64,000 nucleotides of DNA from Pyrocephalus nanus (taxonomy: Eukaryota > Chordata > Aves > Passeriformes > Tyrannidae): positions 5,018,001 to 5,082,000 of the forward strand of contig CM076272.1 of the NCBI GenBank assembly GCA_038380795.1, read 5' to 3'. Shown piece after piece: positions 49,336 to 60,066 of this stretch. Both the position numbers and the translations under genes were made by a program. Positions within the stretch are counted from its first letter, which is position 1. Every line of letters starts with the position of its first letter. The notes below the pieces were generated by a model. That model made no database searches and had not been told where the DNA came from. It saw only the letters and a list, made by a program, of their open reading frames with translations.

Positions 49336-49993
49336 CGTAAGGAAACCACCTCAGCCTGCCTGGTCTTTGGACACCTGTGTCCCTGGGGATGAGAGAGGGT
49401 GGGTTCTCAGGTGCAGACAATGCAACACCTTCCTGTTTGTGGCATCTTATTGGGTTCTTTCCTGGCTGGGGTGTGAGGATCAAAGTGGTATTTTAAGAGG
49501 CTCTCCTGCTTTTGGGGCCATGGGAGAGGATGACCATGGTGGCTCCTTGGAGCTTGTGGGAACATGTCCCAGGTTTGTGCTTTCCTGAGCAGGCAGCCTA
49601 GGGTCAGGCTGTGCCAGAATTAAACTTGCTTTTTATAACCCCACTGGTCACTTTTTAAGTTCTTAAATGAAAGGGAAAAGCCTTAAAATTACTTGATAAA
49701 ATAAAAGGAAGGAGACCTCAATGTGTCCCCTCAAGGAAAACTGTTCACAGCCATAGTTTAAACCCCCCTCCTGGTAGCAATAAAATGACAAAAGGTTTGT
49801 GTTTTGGAGAAAAATGTCTGTATTTGTGTTTGTTGTGAAATTTAAGTAGCTACTTAAAGAAGAAAATATTTGCAGTAGACTTAGCCAGTGTTTAAATACA
49901 CATTGAACATGTTGAGCTGCAGTCGGATAATTTATAAATCCTCTCTGGTAGCTCTTAAATTGGGAAGTTTTTACTGCTCCAGACACCTATTCA
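49336..49993. other. RPS17-TERB2 tail-to-tail intergenic interval
   Basis: About 660 bp between convergent genes. It has no recognised repeat. It must contain the TERB2 3'UTR, but I found no canonical AATAAA or ATTAAA on the minus strand. AATAAA occurs on the + strand at about 49697 and 49779. This interval joins segments that map to human 15q25.2 and 15q21.1. Confidence 0.6.
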
Positions 49994-52900
49994 TTACAAT
50001 TTCCTCTTCATTTTGGTCTTCCTCTCACAATAAATGCTAATTTTGGTTTGAACCCAGTAGGCCGCATAGCCTGATGTGCCAGGGATGAAGTCGTGGAGCT
50101 CCCCTTCGTATTTCTTCATGTCCCGGGCAGAGGTGTAGCCTGTGCAGGAAAAACAGAGTCACCTAGGTCCCTGCGCACCCCCTCCATCCACAGGCCTTTC
50201 CAGGTGTATTTACCTGTCACCATGTTATTTATTGGGTATTCCTGGAGGGCGCGGTATGGAAATCCTCCCTGGGAAGGTGCTTCGGAGTCTGTTTCTTCAC
50301 TGCTGTATCAGAGTGGGGGCAAAAAAAAATTCCGTGTGTTAGTTCCTGTGCATTGGGATCGCTTGGAATTTCGGGGGGGTATCCAAAATACCTCTTGTCC
50401 AGGTCTAGCGCTTCCCCCTCTGGATCTTCCTCACAGCCATTTCTTGCTGCCTCCGGTTCCTCTGTTGGATTTCCATTGGGCTGTGAAAATCAGTGCAGGG
50501 TTGAGTTAAAATGGTGCCCTTTGTCCCCCCCAGAGCACCTGGGACACGCTCCAGGAATGGAATTTTAGGGCTTGAGATGTCAGGTGTAATGTAGAGTTTA
50601 ACTTTAGGTCTTGGCATATTTTTGCTTCAAAAGTGCTGGGAAGTTACTTTGAAAGGAAAGGGGGCACAAATGAGAGGGAAAATGCTACCCCAAAGGATTG
50701 AGCTCTGCCTGTGGTGATCTGAGTCGCTGGAACGGTGAGTGGGGAGACTGGGCATCTGTCTGGACAAGGTTTTCCTTGGCCCTCCTTTTGTTAGTAATGT
50801 ATTTATAAGAACACTTATTATCCTTTACAGACGTGGCCAGACTAAGTTATAACTGAGCTTTCACCTCTGATTTACTTTCTGCCTGACCTAACAACTTGCT
50901 TAAATGCTTCCTGAGTTGCCTGCCCCTTTTTCCGAAGATGACACACTCCTTTTTTTTTCCTAAGTTCCTGCGAAAGCTCCCTGCTCAGCCAGGCCCATCT
51001 TCTTCCCCTCTGGCTCATCTTCTGGCACCTGAGGACAAGCTGCTCCTGCATTTTCAGGATTTTTTTTCCTTAAGAATGTCCAGTTTTCATGTTTTTGTTT
51101 TTAATGTCAGCTTTCCAAGGGACTTCCCAAACTGCTGTCCTGAGTAAACCAAAGTCAACCCTCTGGAAATCCAGGGTAGAGGTTTTGTTGTTGACTTCAT
51201 GGAGTATTAAAAACTCCATTATCTTGCGGTTGCTGTGCCTCCAACTGTTTAAATGAGACTTGATCCTGTATGTGAGCTGATGGTCTGGGATGAAAACCAG
51301 GCTCCCTGGAGTTGATACAACCCTTATTTTTTAAGCCACACTTGTATGATTTCTCATCTTACCTTTTCTTCAAGGACATCCACCTGCTCCCAAATAAAAC
51401 AGCCAATTTTCCTTCTGATTTCTGCCAAGAACAACAAAACAAATGACTGAGAGTATTAAATAATGGGACTGTGGCATCGCTGCCTGAGTGAGGCCGTGCA
51501 GGTGCCTCAGAGGACAGCAAGGCCTAAGTGCAAGGTCCTTCCTCTGCGCAAGGGCAATTCCAAGGACAAATCCAGGCTGGGGGAATGGAGTAAGCACAGC
51601 CCTGAGGAAAAGGACTTAGGGGTGTTGGTGGAGGAGGAGCTGGACATGCCCCAGCCCTGTGAGCTGCCACCGAGAAATCCCCCTTGCCCTGGGCTGATCC
51701 CACAGTGAGGGAAGCAGAGGAGGGGGGGATTCTGCCCCCTCAGTGAGACCCCATCTGAAGTGCTGCGTCCAGCTCTGGGGTCCAACATCAGAAGGACCTG
51801 GAGCTGCTGGAGCGAGTCCAGGTAGGGCCACAGAGGTGCTCCAAGGGCTGGAGCCCCTCTGCTCTGGTGCCAGATTGGGAGAGCTGGGAGTGTTCAGTCT
51901 GGAGAAGACTCTGTGGAGACCTTAAGAGCCCCTTCCAGTGCATTAAGGGGCTCCAAGAGAGCTGGAGAGGGACTTTGGACAAGGGCCTGGAGGAACAGGG
52001 GAATGGCCTTAAGCTGCTAAAGAGCAGTCTTAGATTAGAGATTCAGCAGAAATTTTTCACTGTGAGAGTGGTGAGGCCCTGGCTCAGGTTGCCCAGAGAA
52101 GCTTTGGCTGCCCCAACCCTGGAAGTGCTCAAGACCATGTTGGACAGGGCTTGAAGCAACCTGGGATAGTGGAAGGTGTGTCTGCCAATGGCAGGGGGTG
52201 AAACGAGATGAGCTTTAGGTCCCTTTAAGCCCCAAACCATTCTGTGATTCCCTGATAATGGAGCATACGCCGCCTCCAGGGAGGAAGAGCCACTCCAGCA
52301 GAAGGAAATTCCCTCCCTGCAGAGAAGTAACTGATGGTTCTGGTTTGCACCAAGGCTGAGCTCATGGGGGAACCCCCTGGAGGGAAAACCCAGATGGATA
52401 TTTTTTTTCCCTGACCTTCTTGCAGGCAGGCAGGGGGCAGGACGAAGTGGCCCAGAACCACTGAAGGCTTCTCTGTGTTGCCAGCACAGTCACATGCTGA
52501 GAGGTAACGGGAGTGAAAGACTGTGGCTCTGCCCTCCAAGTATCTGAGACTCTTGTGTATGCTGGAAGAGAAAAAGAGAGCTGGTTTCCAAAGGTGAACC
52601 TAGAAACAAACCAAAACCAGAAAGTTTAGAGGGATGTTGTCATTAAAACCAGCCTGCTCTGATATTTTTGCCAAAATTTCCTTATTTTCTGTGATTTTCT
52701 ATCTATGGGATTCCAGCTGCCAGCAGCATGGAGGAAGAAGACTATGGACTGGGTAAACATATTTGTAGGGATTAAGTGGCCCCACTCTGCTCTTGAGGTG
52801 AAAATCCTTTAGGGATGGCAAAAACCTGACTTCCCTTTATTTATTCTTCTCCCCGCTGGTCCCTGCTCACACAGGTGAGCGAGAAAGGGCAGGTGGAGGA

Positions 52901-54759
52901 TGCTCAAGTTCTCACCGTCCTCCTTAGAGGGGAACTAATACTAATACTGTTTGCTGGATTCAACGGTACGGATAATGATTACATTTTCCCTAAAAAATTA
53001 TTTAAGTATATAGATTGAATATGTATTTTATACATATTTACACAATATATAATTATGTATAATTCCCCTGAGGGAACAGCGCAGTCAGGCAGGAAGTGTG
53101 GCGGAAGGAATGTCATTCCGGGTTTCTCGGAATTCCCCTTGCGCAGCTGGAGAGGGTGGCTGAAGGATACCAAAAATCTAAGCTAGTTTTAAGCACTGGT
53201 GTGTTGCAAAGAAGCTGCTTAGTCCAGCCTAGCAAAGCTTGCTGGAAGCATTGCAGTGCCCTTTACCATATATTGACGTGACAGTAAATAAATATTCACT
53301 GATATTGAGGAAGTGAGAAGTCTTCCCCTGTATTTGTACAAATGTTCTGGAACTCTCTAATCTTTTATATTAAGCATTTCTGTCCTTTCCCAGCCATTTT
53401 TACTCCATGGTTCCTTTCAGAGTTAACTTACACCAGCTTTTTACCTCTGGGTTCCTTCCTTGGGGGTGGTGCCACCCCTGCTTTAGATCCTGTTTTTCCA
53501 GCAGGCAGCGAGAAACCAGTACAATTAGTGTCATTTATATCAGAGTTAAGCCCAGCTCAACACATGGATTTTTTTTCTGTTCTGTCTGTCTACAGTGTAG
53601 CATGGGTGTGAGTTTCCAGACTCCACCAGGCAATAAAACCCTGGCAGATCCATACCAAAACTTTAAACACCCCACTGACTTTTACAGGATGTTGGTATCC
53701 AGGAAATACTTCCCATTAAATACATTAAAGCCATAGACAAATGCCTCCATCACCCACCTGCGGGTGTCGGGGTGGGTGGCGTCGCTGCTGAAGAGGTACT
53801 CGGCATCCAGCCAGTCGGTCAGTGACCCTCCACCAGCCACTGTGGGGGACAGGGGGTGAGGGAAAGGTGGGCATCCCAGAGGTTTCCCACTTTGGGATGA
53901 CCTGTAATGGGACGTCTGGTTGTCGGCTGCAGGGATGGGGCCTGCAGTGGGAGCTGTGGTGGCCCTGCCATGGCTGTGGGACTCCCACTGCCCCACTGAG
54001 GGTTCAGGGTTTTTCCTCAGTGTGGGAGCAGCATGGGCTGTGCTCATACAGGTGGGGCTGGCCAAACCTATGCTCTGCCTCCCATGGGGGGCTCAGACCC
54101 ACCGAGGGGTGAAGGGGTTGCATTCCCCCCTCATCCCCACTGAGGGTGCTGAGGCTGTACCCCACCAAGGGGTAGTGGGATCATGCCCCCACCCCATCCT
54201 CATCCCCACTGATGGGTGGCAGGGTTGTGTCCCTACTGCTCTGACCCACTGAGTGGTGATGAGGCTGTGCCCCCCTCCTTATCCCCACTGAGAGGTGACA
54301 AGACTGTACTCCACCAAGGGGTAGTGGGATCATGCCCCCACCCCATCCTCATCCCCACTGATGGGTGGCAGGATTGTGTCCCTACTGCTCTGACCCACTG
54401 AGTGGTGATGAGGCTGTGCCCCCCTCCTTATCCCCACTGAGAGGTGACAAGACTGTACTCCTGCTCTGCGCTGCAAAGGGATGATGGGGCTGTGACTTCA
54501 TCAAGGGGTAACCGGGCTGTGCCCCCCCTCCTCAATCCCTACTGAGGGGTGACGAGGCTGTGCCCCCCCATGCTGTTTCACCCCACTGAGGGGTGACAGG
54601 GCTGTGTTCCCTTCTCCATCCCCCCGCGGGCTCCTGCCAGCTCAGTGCCCTCGGGGCTCCCTTCCCCCCGGGCTCCCCCCCCCGGTTCCCCTCACCCCAG
54701 AGCCCCCGCGGGCCCGGGCTGACGCTCTGCGAGAACCAGGCACGGCGGCCGCGGAACAT
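49994..54759 (-). CDS. TERB2: TERB2, telomere repeats-binding bouquet formation protein 2
   Basis: Meiosis-specific protein that with TERB1 and MAJIN anchors telomeres to the inner nuclear membrane in prophase I. Seven exons on the minus strand: 54759-54696, 53839-53758, 52561-52416, 51421-51363, 50480-50392, 50302-50214 and 50139-49994 (TAA). All are GT-AG and in phase, giving 224 residues (human 220). Recognised by MFRGRRAWFSQSVSPGPRGLW, YLFSSDATHPDT, GHFVLPPACLQE, IRRKIGCFIWEQ, the YPINNMVTG segment and the C-terminal LHDFIPGTSGYAAY-KMKRKL block that in mammals binds MAJIN. Residues about 118-147 form an acidic, poorly conserved linker. It is convergent with RPS17 and in tandem with B2M. 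A CR1 copy lies antisense in intron 3. Confidence 0.93.
51525..52256 (+). mobile_element. CR1 LINE, truncated 3' part
   Basis: Reads along the 3' end of avian CR1 ORF2 and its 3'UTR: AAGTGCAAGGTCCTTCCTCT, GAGAAGGACTTGGGGGTG-like, GACCCCATCTGAAGTGCTGC, TTCAGTCTGGAGAAGACTCT, and the terminus GGTCCCTTTAAGCCCCAAAC with ATTCTGTGATTC. 5'-truncated and carrying indels, so dead. It lies in TERB2 intron 3, antisense to the gene. Confidence 0.9.
54070..54600. repeat. Tandem repeat in TERB2 intron 1 with 149-bp higher-order unit
   Basis: Monomers of roughly 40-45 bp built on CCCCACTGAGGGGTGAyrAG plus GCTGTGCCCCCC. Two consecutive blocks, 54162-54310 and 54311-54459, are nearly identical over 149 bp, so a multi-monomer unit was recently duplicated. 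Confidence 0.85.
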
Positions 54760-54860
54760 CGCGGCGGGACAGCTCTGAGGGGAGGCGGGGCCGGCCCTGA
54801 GGGAAGGTGGGAGGAGGCTGAGGGGCGGTGCCGGCGGGAAACCCCGGCCGGTGGACGGGA
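54600..54860 (-). promoter_or_regulatory. TERB2: TERB2 CpG-rich promoter
   Basis: GC-dense sequence around the TERB2 start codon with a CCCCGCCTCC box on the minus strand about 30 nt upstream of the ATG. A CR1 3' fragment begins about 110 bp upstream of the ATG, so the proximal promoter is short. No TATA box was seen. Confidence 0.5.
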
Positions 54861-54867
54861 GGAGGAA

Positions 54868-55098
54868 ACGTCGTGGAGCTGTGCCAGGGGAAGTTTAGGC
54901 TGGATATCAGGGAAAAGTTCTGCCCCCAGAGAGTGGTCGGGCACTGAACAGGCTCCCCAGGGCAGCGGTCACGGCCCCAAACCTATCAGATCCCAAAGAG
55001 TGTTTGGACAACGCCCTCAGGTGCAGGGTGGGACTGTTGGGGTGTCCTGTGCAGGGCCAGGAGCTGGACTTGAGCCTTGTGGATCCTAAGTTGTTCTA
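54868..55098 (+). mobile_element. CR1 LINE 3' fragment upstream of TERB2
   Basis: GAGCTGTGCCAGGGGAAGTT, TAGGCTGGATATCAGGGAAA and CAGGAGCTGGACTTGAGCCT match the 3' region of avian CR1. About 230 bp remain, diverged. Confidence 0.75.
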
Positions 55099-55099
55099 A

Positions 55100-56770
55100 A
55101 AGTTTTTCTCCCAAAACCACACATATTTCGTTGACTCAGGAAACAGCTGGCCTGCAGCAGATATGCTTGTATTTCATAAAGCAAAAATAAGGCTTGTTTT
55201 GTGCTTCAAACTTCCCAAGATATATCCCTCAGGATATCCCATCTGCTGGGAACTGTCACTTAAGAGCCAGCAGCAGTGACACATCTTGGGTATCTTGGAA
55301 CCCCAAGGATGCTGGATAAAACAGAGAAGGTGTTTCCAGATACTGAAGCCCAGAACAGTCTCTGGGATGTGCATGTGCTGTTCTCCCACAGACAGGGGAT
55401 TTTTGAGTAAACCATCAAAACATTTCCTAAGTAAGACCAGAAAAATGCCACAGATGCAATCAGGGCAAAGACTTCCCCAGTGTGGGAGGATGCTAACACG
55501 TCCTTTCGAAATGCGTCATCCCACATTGCCTCCACAGTATCTTCAGCTTCTGAAGTATGTCCTAATTAGGATAAAGCTTTTGTTTTTTCTGGAGAGGTTA
55601 CCCAGCCATTACTCTCTAATGCTCTTGAGGATAGTAAAGGTGGAGCAGAGATGGTGGAAAGCACCTTGGTAGCCCTTCATGATCCACAGGAGTCCAGAAC
55701 ATGCTCCACAGTTCCTTGGGCTCACACAGCAGGTTGAGCTGCTCTGCAGAGGTCTCTGGGGGAGAAGTTGAAAGCTTTTCTCCTTCCCAGATCATCTTCT
55801 CCCACACAAGGACCACTGCTAGGACTGGCACAGTCCCTGGCCAGTCCCCTGTGTGGTGGCTTTGGTAGGTCCTGCTGTCCCATGCTGGGTGACAAGCCCT
55901 GTACATGACCGCCCAGCCATGACCTCACCTCTCTTGATTTTGGTTTGAACAATCTGATGAGCCCAAATGGATCACCAGAACCAGGCCCTGCATCCCAGCA
56001 ACCTCCCTCTCAGATGCTGGAATGCGGTTATAGTAAAAAAAGCTGTAGAACAAGCCAAGATCCCTCAAAAATCTCAAGCGGGTGTTCTGCACCACAGCAA
56101 ATCTTAATATACCAAGATGAGACATGCAACCCCCTGGTCTCCAGGGGTGCTTTTTCACATACACAAGATCCACACAGGTCAGATTCATCTCACTCCAATA
56201 CTCCTCCAGCAATCACACTGATTTTTTCATAAACATAAAAGCAGTGTGATGGGAATAGCACCAGCTTTGGGTACTGCCATCAACCCCCCATGGTATGACA
56301 GATGACTAGCTCCCAACTGCTCTTCTCTGCAGGGTCAGCCATAGAGAACAGAAAAACAGAACTGAAATTTGCTGACACACACTTTCCCCAGTTTTACAGC
56401 TTTACACCCCACACCCCAGGATGCATGATCTGGAGTTCTCCCCCTTGAAGTGGGCACCATTCCCTGCCCCTCACTCCGTGTCCCACCCCACATCCCCAAG
56501 GTTTCTTTATCCCTTTTTTAAATCTTATGCCTTCCCTTTAGTCACGCAGGAGCCACCAACCAGGCAGATACCACATCAAACAGAAAAATCTTTAATTCTT
56601 TTTTTAATGATGGAAAAGTGGTTTTTACACATTCTCAGTAGGATAAAAAAGCACAACTGAGCATCAGTGCCACCACGCTCCAGATTCACTTACAACCCAG
56701 CAGACGCTGGAGCCCCTGAATTTAGCTCAGGTTGCCTAATGACTCTGAAAAACATATAAATAGCTATGAT
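55100..56770. other. TERB2-B2M intergenic DNA, possible decayed ORF on minus strand
   Basis: No intact gene. On the minus strand, open stretches at 56212-55925 and 55906-55616 contain PWRPGGCMSHLG, GLVLVIHLGSSD and VVLVWEKMIWEG. These loosely recall the SGNH-hydrolase-like domain seen in some vertebrate retroelement-derived ORFs, broken by stops. This is a weak resemblance by eye. A third open stretch at 55535-55260 was not recognised. Confidence 0.3.
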
Positions 56771-58219
56771 TTTATTAAGGTAAAAATCCTGTACAATTTG
56801 GAGCACTTTAGAGTTAAAATTGGTTTTAAGCAGTAATGTAGGCATTTATAGCTGCATGCTCAAAAAGCCTCCAGAGCCCCCTTGCTGCTTCGTGCAAAAG
56901 ATATCTTGACAAGCATGATTAAAGAATTCCTTGAAGCAAGATAATCACTCTTGTGGTTATCATGACGACTGGACACAAGCTTGAGAAGAGTTTGATTTGT
57001 GAGAAGAATTTTTCAGACCTGCATAGAGAGAGGAGATGGACATAAATCGCTCTGGTCACAGCTTCAACCGTAATTATTTCAGGAGTCAAAAATGGTTTCA
57101 AGAGCACTCTGACTGCAGCATCTCAGCTGCAGGCACAGACCCACCTTCCAGTGAGATAAAACTCCTGCAGAAACTGCTTTTCTGTCCCTTCCTTGGTGGG
57201 GTTCAGAGTTCAACAAGTCAAGAGGATCCTTGTTCTCCACCCCAGGCAGTGTATCCTGCTCTCAACTCCTCCACCCCAGCTCAATAAATCCTTGTCCCCA
57301 GACTCCAGTGAATCTGCCCATGTCCCACTTCCAGACAAGGTTGGCATCCCTCACCATCAGTGACCTTCAGGCCGATGTCTCACCAACCAAAGCCACAGTG
57401 TCTCGTGGACACAACACATCCCAGACCCTGCCCTGGGGCCAGGTTCCCATTCCTGCTGCCCAAAAGAGAGCGACAAACCAGAGGAGTAGCCATACACAAC
57501 TTTGTAGAGCTCTATAAAAATAGGGGCATTTTAAGTGAGGTCCTGGCAAGGCTTGTCCTGGGCACAGTTAATCATTATCTAGCCTCTAGCAGGGCACTTA
57601 TCTAAGTCGTTTCAACCAGTGCATTACATCAGCTGGGACACATATCTTCAGTTTTCTTCTAATCAAGAGTTAAACTGGAATTTTCCTGTTGTTAACCCCA
57701 CATCAGTTACAAGAATATAGTCTGAAGAACATGGAGCCCTCAAACTCTGAGACACTGGTAATTAAACCCAAAACTGCTTCTGTGCTTCACAAATCCCACA
57801 TCGTGCTGCCTGCCTGCCACAGGGTTAACTAGCCCGCCTCTCCTAAGGCACAGGATCTCCAGGCACAGCAACTACCTCCTCCCCAGAGAGGAAACAGCAC
57901 TGTGGGGCCTAAAGAAGCATTAGGGGACCTGTGACTACTCTCTACTACTTGGCAGACACAGCAAAGACATGGAAGGTTTTCTCCAAAGGTCTCCTTTCTT
58001 TAGACTTCTGTAGGCAAGGGATGGCTGAGAACAGGACAAAATAGTAGGAGTGTGGGGAGAGTCCCATGCCCCAAATCAGCAGTAACACGATCTGCTTTTG
58101 GGGATGATTGCTTCCGTTCCTCAACTCTGCAAGTGACACACTCTCCCCCGTATGGAAATGGGTCCACGTTCCCCTTACCAGCATCAGCATAACTCACCAT
58201 GGATCACCTCAGATCCAGC
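56771..58219 (-). other. B2M: Presumed B2M 3'UTR region with possible untranslated last exon
   Basis: Shortly after the B2M stop (58220) there is a donor-like ATG|GTGAGT near 58197-58204 on the minus strand. An acceptor-like CTTGCCTACAG lies before about 58008, and AATAAA (minus) at 56771-56776. This matches the mammalian B2M layout, where the last exon is wholly untranslated, but is unproven here. Confidence 0.4.
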
Positions 58220-59181
58220 TCAGAAGTCCGGTTCTGTAGGGAAGAAGGGTGGAGTGTTAGGCTTTGGGACAAACAGCATTCCCTCCCCAGTACCCACAAG
58301 CCCACCCCTACTGGGTGTAAGCACAGAGCTGCCCTCGGCTGAGTCACGGTCACAGTCCCCACTGCTCTGTCCTCTATAATCTGAAGGCAAAGCCAAAATC
58401 ACTGTGTGACTCATCTCCTTCTAGGTGAGTTCACTGATATTGGACAACACAGCACCACCAAATCCTTATGGACAACACTGAGGCACGTCTGCCCTGAATC
58501 CTTCATGGATGTGTTTCAGCCTTTACAGCTGAAACCAAGTTAACTTTCCATCTCTAACACAAGACCTTCAAAACCCACTCTGCTATAACACCCTGCTTCC
58601 CAGGAAGAGGAAGAGAGACACCGTGGAGATAAACAAAAAAGCCCCGGCACGCAAATGGAGGCCACAGGAAGCCGGCAAGGCAGAGCGTACCCCATCGGTA
58701 GATCATGGGCTCCGGCATGCTGGAATGCGCCACCCTGCAAGCGAAGGTGTCGCCCTTGGTAGGGGTGAAGGGCACATAGACCAGGCGCTGGAACTGCCAC
58801 TTCTCGTTGAAGGACAAGTCCCCGTATCTGACGTCGGTCATGGGCTCGCCGTTCTTCAGGAGCTCCACCTCGATCTTTGGTGGGTGAAAGCCGGTGAGGA
58901 AGCAGTGGAGAGTGTTCTCCTGTCCCTCCACGGCGTGTTTACGGGCGTAGACTTCGACCTTAGGCGGCTCTGGAGAGGGAAGCGAGGGCGATGTGAGAAG
59001 CGGGGCTGCGCTGGGCATCGCGTCGATGCACCTACCCACCCCGGCACCGCGACCCCCTAGCCTCTCACCCTCCCTGCCCCCTACAGGACCCTTCACGCCG
59101 CCCCCGGCACTCACGATCGGCGGCGTGCCCCAGGCCGAGCAGCGCCAGCAGCACCAGGAACCCCAGCACGCTCCCCTCCAT
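58220..59181 (-). CDS. B2M: B2M, beta-2-microglobulin
   Basis: Invariant light chain of MHC class I, needed for folding and surface display of the heavy chain. Three coding exons on the minus strand: 59181-59115, 58969-58691 and 58233-58220 (TGA), giving 119 residues, the usual avian length. A signal peptide ([20 protein letters not shown]) precedes one C1-set immunoglobulin domain beginning [15 protein letters not shown]. Both disulphide cysteines are present ([18 protein letters not shown] and FACRVAHS), as is the conserved [13 protein letters not shown]. The end is YRWEPDF, split by the short third coding exon. Start chosen at 59181 because upstream in-frame sequence reads into the promoter and the signal peptide starts here. 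The - strand ATG lies 50 nt from the TATA box. Confidence 0.97.
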
Positions 59182-59231
59182 CGCGGAGTCTCCCCGGGGC
59201 ACCAACTGTCCCGCACAGCTCGCGCGCCGCC

Positions 59232-59384
59232 TTTTATAGCCTCGGAAAATCGCGGCCAATCGGAGCGCGGGGCCCCCACCTCGTCACCAGTCTCCGGGCA
59301 AAGCGGGAGAGCCGAGGTTGTGAGAGGCGTCTGCGCGCCTGCGCATTGCGGGCAGAGCGGCATGTGCGCTTTCGCTTTCGTTTC
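59232..59384 (-). promoter_or_regulatory. B2M: B2M promoter: TATA, Y/CCAAT, X2/CRE and ISRE
   Basis: On the minus strand, in order toward the gene: a triple-GAAA interferon-stimulated response element GAAACGAAAGCGAAAGC (59384-59368), an X2-type TGACG (59286-59282), a Y box ATTGG (59260-59256) and CTATAAAA (59239-59232). This is the module used by MHC class I and B2M genes for interferon/IRF and NLRC5/RFX control; binding is inferred from motif order and spacing. Confidence 0.8.
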
Positions 59385-59403
59385 TGCGCTAGAGCGGGGC
59401 GGG

Positions 59404-59490
59404 GGATCCGGGGGGGCACCGGCCATCAGGGGCTGGACACGGGCCTGGGGGGGCGCCGGCCACCGGAGGCCGGCCACGGGCCCGGGGGAC
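59404..59490. repeat. Two-copy ~40-bp GC-rich tandem repeat upstream of B2M
   Basis: GGGGGGCACCGGCCATCAGG is followed by a second, diverged copy beginning GGGGGGCGCCGGCCACCGG. Both end in CACGGGCCyG. Confidence 0.65.
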
Positions 59491-59544
59491 ACTGGCACCT
59501 GACCTGTACCTGCTACAGTGTGGCCACAAGCACAGTTCAGCCAT

Positions 59545-60066
59545 AATCCCCTCTACTGGGCACTGCTGAGGCCACACCTTGAGTCTGGGGTCAGTTCTGG
59601 GCCTCTCATGACAAGAAGGACATTGAGGGGCTGGAGCGTGTCCAGAGGAGGGAACAGAGCTGCAGAAGGGTCTGGAGCACCACGAGTGAGGGAGCTGGAG
59701 GGGCTCAGCCTAGAGAGAAGGAGGCTCATGGGAGGCCTTCCTGTGCTCTGTAACTCCCTGACAGGAGGGTGGAGCCAGGGCGGGGGTTCAGGCTCTGCTC
59801 CCAGGGAACAAGAGACAGAACAAGAGGAAATAGCCTCAAGTTGCACGAGGGGAGGTTTAAGTTAAATATGACTGAAAACTTTTTCCCTGAATGGGCTGTC
59901 CAGCCCTGGCAGAGGCTGCCCAGGGCAGGGGTGGAGTCCCCATGCCTGGAAAGATTTCAAAGTCATGTGGATGTGGCACCTGGGGACGCGGGTTTAGTGG
60001 TGGTTTGGCAGTGCTGGGGGCATGGTTGGACTCGATGGTCTTAGATGGCTTTTCCAACCTAAATGG
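59545..60066 (+). mobile_element. CR1 LINE, truncated 3' part
   Basis: Clear CR1 3' region: GGGGCTGGAGCGTGTCCAGA, AGAGGAAATAGCCTCAAGTT, GGGGAGGTTTAAGTTAAATA, GGTTGGACTCGATGGTCTTA and TTTTCCAACCTAAA. About 520 bp, 5'-truncated. It sits between the divergent B2M and PATL2 promoters. Confidence 0.9.

Noticed and set aside
58554..59498. 314-residue minus-strand ORF over B2M as an extended protein
   Set aside because: It reads through the B2M intron between exons 1 and 2; the spliced 119-residue B2M with proper signal peptide and splice sites is the real product.
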